Positions 5,035 through 7,231 of a stretch of DNA of 7,231 bases are shown piece after piece. The translations under genes were made by a program, and so were the position numbers. Within the stretch, counting starts at the first letter, position 1. Every line of letters starts with the position of its first letter. The stretch lies in contig JAEZFR010000144.1 of NCBI GenBank assembly GCA_023417285.1, positions 1 through 7,231 of the forward strand, in the 5' to 3' direction. A model generated the notes under the pieces. It searched no databases and was not told the origin of the DNA. It saw only the letters and a list, made by a program, of their open reading frames with translations. This DNA comes from Bacillota bacterium. GTDB taxonomy: Bacteria > Bacillota > Clostridia > Acetivibrionales > DSM-1351.

Positions 5035-5422
5035 TTATCGATCTATCAACATATGCTATCTCAATAATATTTCCGTCAGGGTCGACAACAGCACTTTCAT
5101 AAAAACCATCATCATATTGCTCTTTATTCTTCTGTAGTGAAATATTTTGCTCAATAAAACAATCTGTTAATTTATTAACTTCATCCTTGCTAGCAACTTC
5201 TATTGAAAAATGAGAATAACCTATCCTTTCTTCTTTATCAAAATTATGTAAGTTTGTACGAGTCATTATTTCAATTGTAATACTCGAACATATTTTAATA
5301 AATACACACTTGAAATCCCCACTTTCATGTTGAGATAGAACCTCTCCATTAAAATGTCTTTTGTAAAACTCAACCAATAATTCAATATTCTTTGTCCAAA
5401 ATGCAATATGATGTAGTCTCAT
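5021..5422 (-). CDS. VOC family protein (glyoxalase/dioxygenase fold)
   Basis: The 133-residue cytoplasmic protein has two beta-alpha-beta-beta-beta units of the vicinal-oxygen-chelate fold, like glyoxalase I, fosfomycin-resistance proteins and extradiol dioxygenases. The four expected metal ligands are visible: H5 in LHHIAFW, E51 in TIEIM, H71 in YSHFSI and E121 in GNIIEIAYV. DPDGNIIEI near the C-terminus is the family signature. The ATG at 5422 has GAGGGAT about 5 bases upstream. Relatives usually end soon after IEI; here there are 10 more residues (VDRSINPNV region) that overlap the remnant at 4906-5034, so the C-terminal tail may come from a junction with older DNA. The substrate is unknown; a metabolite isomerase or a small-molecule resistance role are both open. 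Confidence 0.88.
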   Translation of the reverse strand: MRLHHIAFWTKNIELLVEFYKRHFNGEVLSQHESGDFKCVFIKICSSITIEIMTRTNLHNFDKEERIGYSHFSIEVASKDEVNKLTDCFIEQNISLQKNKEQYDDGFYESAVVDPDGNIIEIAYVDRSINPNV

Positions 5423-5468
5423 TTCTATCCCTCGCTTTTATATTTTCTTTCTGTTAGTATTTTGTTAA

Positions 5469-5504
5469 TTACCAAATGAAGATTTTTAGTATTTTCTTTA
5501 ACAT
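5469..5504 (-). CDS. Possible 11-codon leader peptide or gene-start remnant
   Basis: MLKKILKIFIW followed by TAA begins 9 bases behind AGGAG (5514-5518). It lies in the 130-base gap between the CPBP gene and the VOC gene. The basic-hydrophobic text looks like the start of an exported or membrane protein cut short, or a tiny leader peptide. Nothing shows that it is made. Confidence 0.22.
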   Translation of the reverse strand: MLKKILKIFIW

Positions 5505-5518
5505 TTATAGTTTCTCCT

Positions 5519-5543
5519 AAAAAAATTGTATAGCGCTCAACAA
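5519..5543 (-). terminator. Weak candidate intrinsic terminator after the CPBP gene
   Basis: On the minus strand TTGT (5540-5543) and ACAA (5526-5529) can pair around a GAGCGCTAT-type loop that itself has an AGCGCT palindrome. Seven T residues follow (5519-5525). The position, 10 bases past the CPBP stop, is right, but the stem is only four pairs. Confidence 0.3.
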
Positions 5544-5552
5544 CGACCTATC

Positions 5553-6356
5553 TTAATATGGTAATCCTAAAAAGCAAAATCGTATACTGTCAACTAATCC
5601 ATGAGAAATCATTGCAGAGGTGATATCTCGTTTTCGTTGAAGAATTGCAAAAGGTAATCCGAATAAAATTGTAAGAATTAGAATACTCATTATCCCGCTT
5701 ATAAGCCCAAAATTTATAAACTGTTCGGGTGTATGAATCATTACATGAGGAATAATCATTATAAAATAGCATGTGAAATTCTCAAATCTTGTAACAATTT
5801 CGCCATTTAACATTGCAATGCAAAAGGAATAAAATAATGCTCTTAATGCAACCTCCTCATATATTCCAGGGTTTAATGACAACAATATACACTCAATATT
5901 CAACTTAAAATTTAGTGTGCCATTTGAAAGAGCAAGATTAATTATCCCTAAAGCAACTCCCACACTAATTCCAATACCTATCGTTATAAGAATATATTTT
6001 TTAGATTTGGAACCTAATAATACTAGTCCTGTCTTTTCAAATCTCTCCCAAACTGATAGTACTGCCAAAGCAGAAATAGTTGTACAAATAAATGACTTGA
6101 TAGACGAAAAATTAATGCTTAGAACTGCGAGAAACATTAATAATCCTAATATTACTGAGATTATTATGTGCTTTTTACTAGGTAACCCATATTTCACCAA
6201 TATTACTATTGCTATAATTAAAGCAAATACATCAAGCACCAACCACATTCTACTAGTTGGTGATATATTAGATTTAATAGTAAAGTTTGCAATAAAAATG
6301 AATAGAAATGCCAAAAACACTAACCAAATTTTAACTAATGCCTTCTTATTACTCAT
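5553..6356 (-). CDS. CPBP family intramembrane metalloprotease (Abi/CAAX protease-like)
   Basis: This is a 267-residue integral membrane protein with about seven to eight hydrophobic helices. The family includes CAAX prenyl proteases of eukaryotes and, in bacteria, immunity proteins of bacteriocin loci and many uncharacterised proteases. Motif 1 is intact: Y-E167-E168-V-A-L-R172 (EExxxR). Motif 2 is IIPHVMIHTP, with H204 and H208 as candidate metal ligands and no Phe at the usual FxxxH place. Motif 3 is SAMISHGLVDS with H252 and D256. The frame can be read from a TTG at 6377, but GGAGGAG sits directly before the ATG at 6354-6356, which I take as the start. The gene follows the DUF1905-nitroreductase fusion by 82 bases and may share its transcript. 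No bacteriocin-like peptide is evident here, so an immunity role is conjecture. Confidence 0.88.
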   Translation of the reverse strand: MSNKKALVKIWLVFLAFLFIFIANFTIKSNISPTSRMWLVLDVFALIIAIVILVKYGLPSKKHIIISVILGLLMFLAVLSINFSSIKSFICTTISALAVLSVWERFEKTGLVLLGSKSKKYILITIGIGISVGVALGIINLALSNGTLNFKLNIECILLSLNPGIYEEVALRALFYSFCIAMLNGEIVTRFENFTCYFIMIIPHVMIHTPEQFINFGLISGIMSILILTILFGLPFAILQRKRDITSAMISHGLVDSIRFCFLGLPY

Positions 6357-6438
6357 ATCCTCCTCCAAAATTAACAATAAATATGTTTGTGTATGCCTTT
6401 ATACCTATAAGCAAGTACATCTAAGAAGTAATGTTATG

Positions 6439-7231
6439 TCATTCCCATGATTCGTAATGTATTTTGTTAGTTTCAAATCTGTTTGGCTGTGTTTTTTTCG
6501 CTTCAGCATATCCAAATGCAATCAGTGAAACTGGTCGTATGTGGCTTGGTAACCCAAACTCATTAACGATATCTTTGTAAAAATCAGAACCTTGCTTTAC
6601 CCCGCACCAAACACCACCAAGGCCAAGTGAATGAATCGCAAGAAGTATATTTTGGGTTGCGGCTGAACAATCTTCAATTAGCCATTCAGGTATACCTTGG
6701 ACAATTTTATCCCCGCATACAATTATGCAGGCAGCTGCTGTACTTAGCATCTTTACATAAGGGTTATTCCCTATAATATGTAACATTTTCTCTCTGTTCT
6801 GTGTAACAACAAAATGAAATGGGCGCTTGTTTGTCGCAGATGGTGCACAAAGCCCAGCATATAATATTGTTTCTATTAATCTACTACTTATCTCTTTGTC
6901 AGTAAAAGAACGTATACTGGCGCGTTCTATAATACTTCTTATTGTCTCATTATCCATTATTTCAGGCTCATGTACCTCAACAGTATCATGGCTATCTAGC
7001 GCTATATCAAGCTGAACGTTAAAATGATCGTCTCCATTTAAGCCAAGATTTTTGAGAAGTTGTTTGCTGAAAAAAATGCAGTATTGGTCATTTCCCCTTG
7101 ACATTAGTTTTGACTTAAAATCCACCCCACCTATTGTACATTTAACATAGATTGAGCCTTTAAGAATTCCAAATTCAACTCTTGGATTAAATGGAAGATA
7201 TGCAAGAACGGCACTTCCTTCTCTTTTTATA
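6439..7231 (-). CDS. DUF1905-nitroreductase fusion protein, N-terminus beyond right edge
   Basis: The frame is open to the window edge, with 263 residues visible and no stop or credible start. A GTG at 7125 could begin a 228-residue protein but lacks a well-placed ribosome site. The 35 codons before it read as protein: AVLAYLPFNPRVEFG, KGSIYVKCTIGG, joining VDFKSKLMSRGNDQYCIFFS. That is the pattern of DUF1905, a small beta-barrel domain best known from YdeI/OmdA-type proteins. It spans about residues 1-80. From about residue 94 a nitroreductase domain follows: RASIRSF (103-109), APSATNKRPFHF (129-140), EDCSAATQN (186-194) and GLGGVWCG (203-210). It should bind FMN and reduce an unknown substrate in the cytoplasm. 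The usual RRS of the first motif is RAS here. The CPBP gene follows at 82 bases. A relic of a close relative lies at 4777-4905. Confidence 0.88.
   Translation of the reverse strand, partial: IKREGSAVLAYLPFNPRVEFGILKGSIYVKCTIGGVDFKSKLMSRGNDQYCIFFSKQLLKNLGLNGDDHFNVQLDIALDSHDTVEVHEPEIMDNETIRSIIERASIRSFTDKEISSRLIETILYAGLCAPSATNKRPFHFVVTQNREKMLHIIGNNPYVKMLSTAAACIIVCGDKIVQGIPEWLIEDCSAATQNILLAIHSLGLGGVWCGVKQGSDFYKDIVNEFGLPSHIRPVSLIAFGYAEAKKTQPNRFETNKIHYESWE

Noticed and set aside
6357..6377. TTG-initiated N-terminal extension of the CPBP protein
   Set aside because: These codons overlap the GGAGGAG ribosome site of the ATG at 6356.
5917..6450. Plus-strand open frame of 177 codons
   Set aside because: It is antisense to the CPBP gene, whose motifs and ribosome site are clear. 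The plus-strand text has no domain signature.
7123..7125. GTG as start of the right-end nitroreductase
   Set aside because: No properly spaced ribosome site is present, and the upstream 35 codons are open and complete a DUF1905-like domain.
1..7231. CRISPR array, tRNA, rRNA, riboswitch or complete insertion sequence
   Set aside because: No regularly spaced repeats beyond the two two-copy tandems, no cloverleaf or conserved RNA motif, and no transposase were found on either strand by reading.

Overview
The window is AT-rich DNA with strong AGGAGG-type ribosome sites, sigma-A-like promoters and only minus-strand genes. This points to a low-GC Firmicute, most likely a Clostridium-like anaerobe. 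That assignment is an inference from composition, start signals and the look of the proteins.

Layout, read in the direction of transcription (from high to low coordinates). A DUF1905-nitroreductase fusion enters from the right edge without its start (6439-7231). It is followed by a CPBP-family membrane protease (5553-6356) and a VOC/glyoxalase-fold protein (5021-5422). Next is a small gene graveyard (4777-5034) holding a methyltransferase-like C-terminal remnant joined to a 0.1 kb decayed copy of part of the nitroreductase. After it come a DinB-fold protein (4244-4738) and an unrecognised zinc-ribbon-like protein (3833-4198), spaced like an operon. A non-coding or decayed stretch (3557-3832) separates these from a GNAT acetyltransferase (3050-3556). 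Past a repeat-bearing spacer with a good promoter lie a second nitroreductase (2216-2776) and a short, possibly truncated lipoprotein (1794-2171). The last genes are a DJ-1/PfpI protein (1080-1667), a class I methyltransferase (236-991) and the first 42 codons of dCTP deaminase (1-128).

The genes do not form one obvious pathway. They are mostly small, single-domain enzymes of the redox, detoxification and modification type (two nitroreductases, VOC, GNAT, DinB, DJ-1, methyltransferase), several with their own promoter, interspersed with relics. That looks like an accessory stretch of chromosome that gains and loses single genes, with dcd as the housekeeping gene at its edge.

Several gene starts were changed after reading the ribosome sites. 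The DJ-1 gene appears to start at AUU, or to have lost its AUG. The zinc-ribbon, DinB and CPBP genes start at internal ATGs behind good Shine-Dalgarno sites. The first nitroreductase starts at GTG. The last nitroreductase has no start in the window. No RNA gene, CRISPR array, complete insertion sequence or clearly new defence system was seen. The items most worth following up are the DUF1905-nitroreductase fusion, the chimeric relic and the AUU start.
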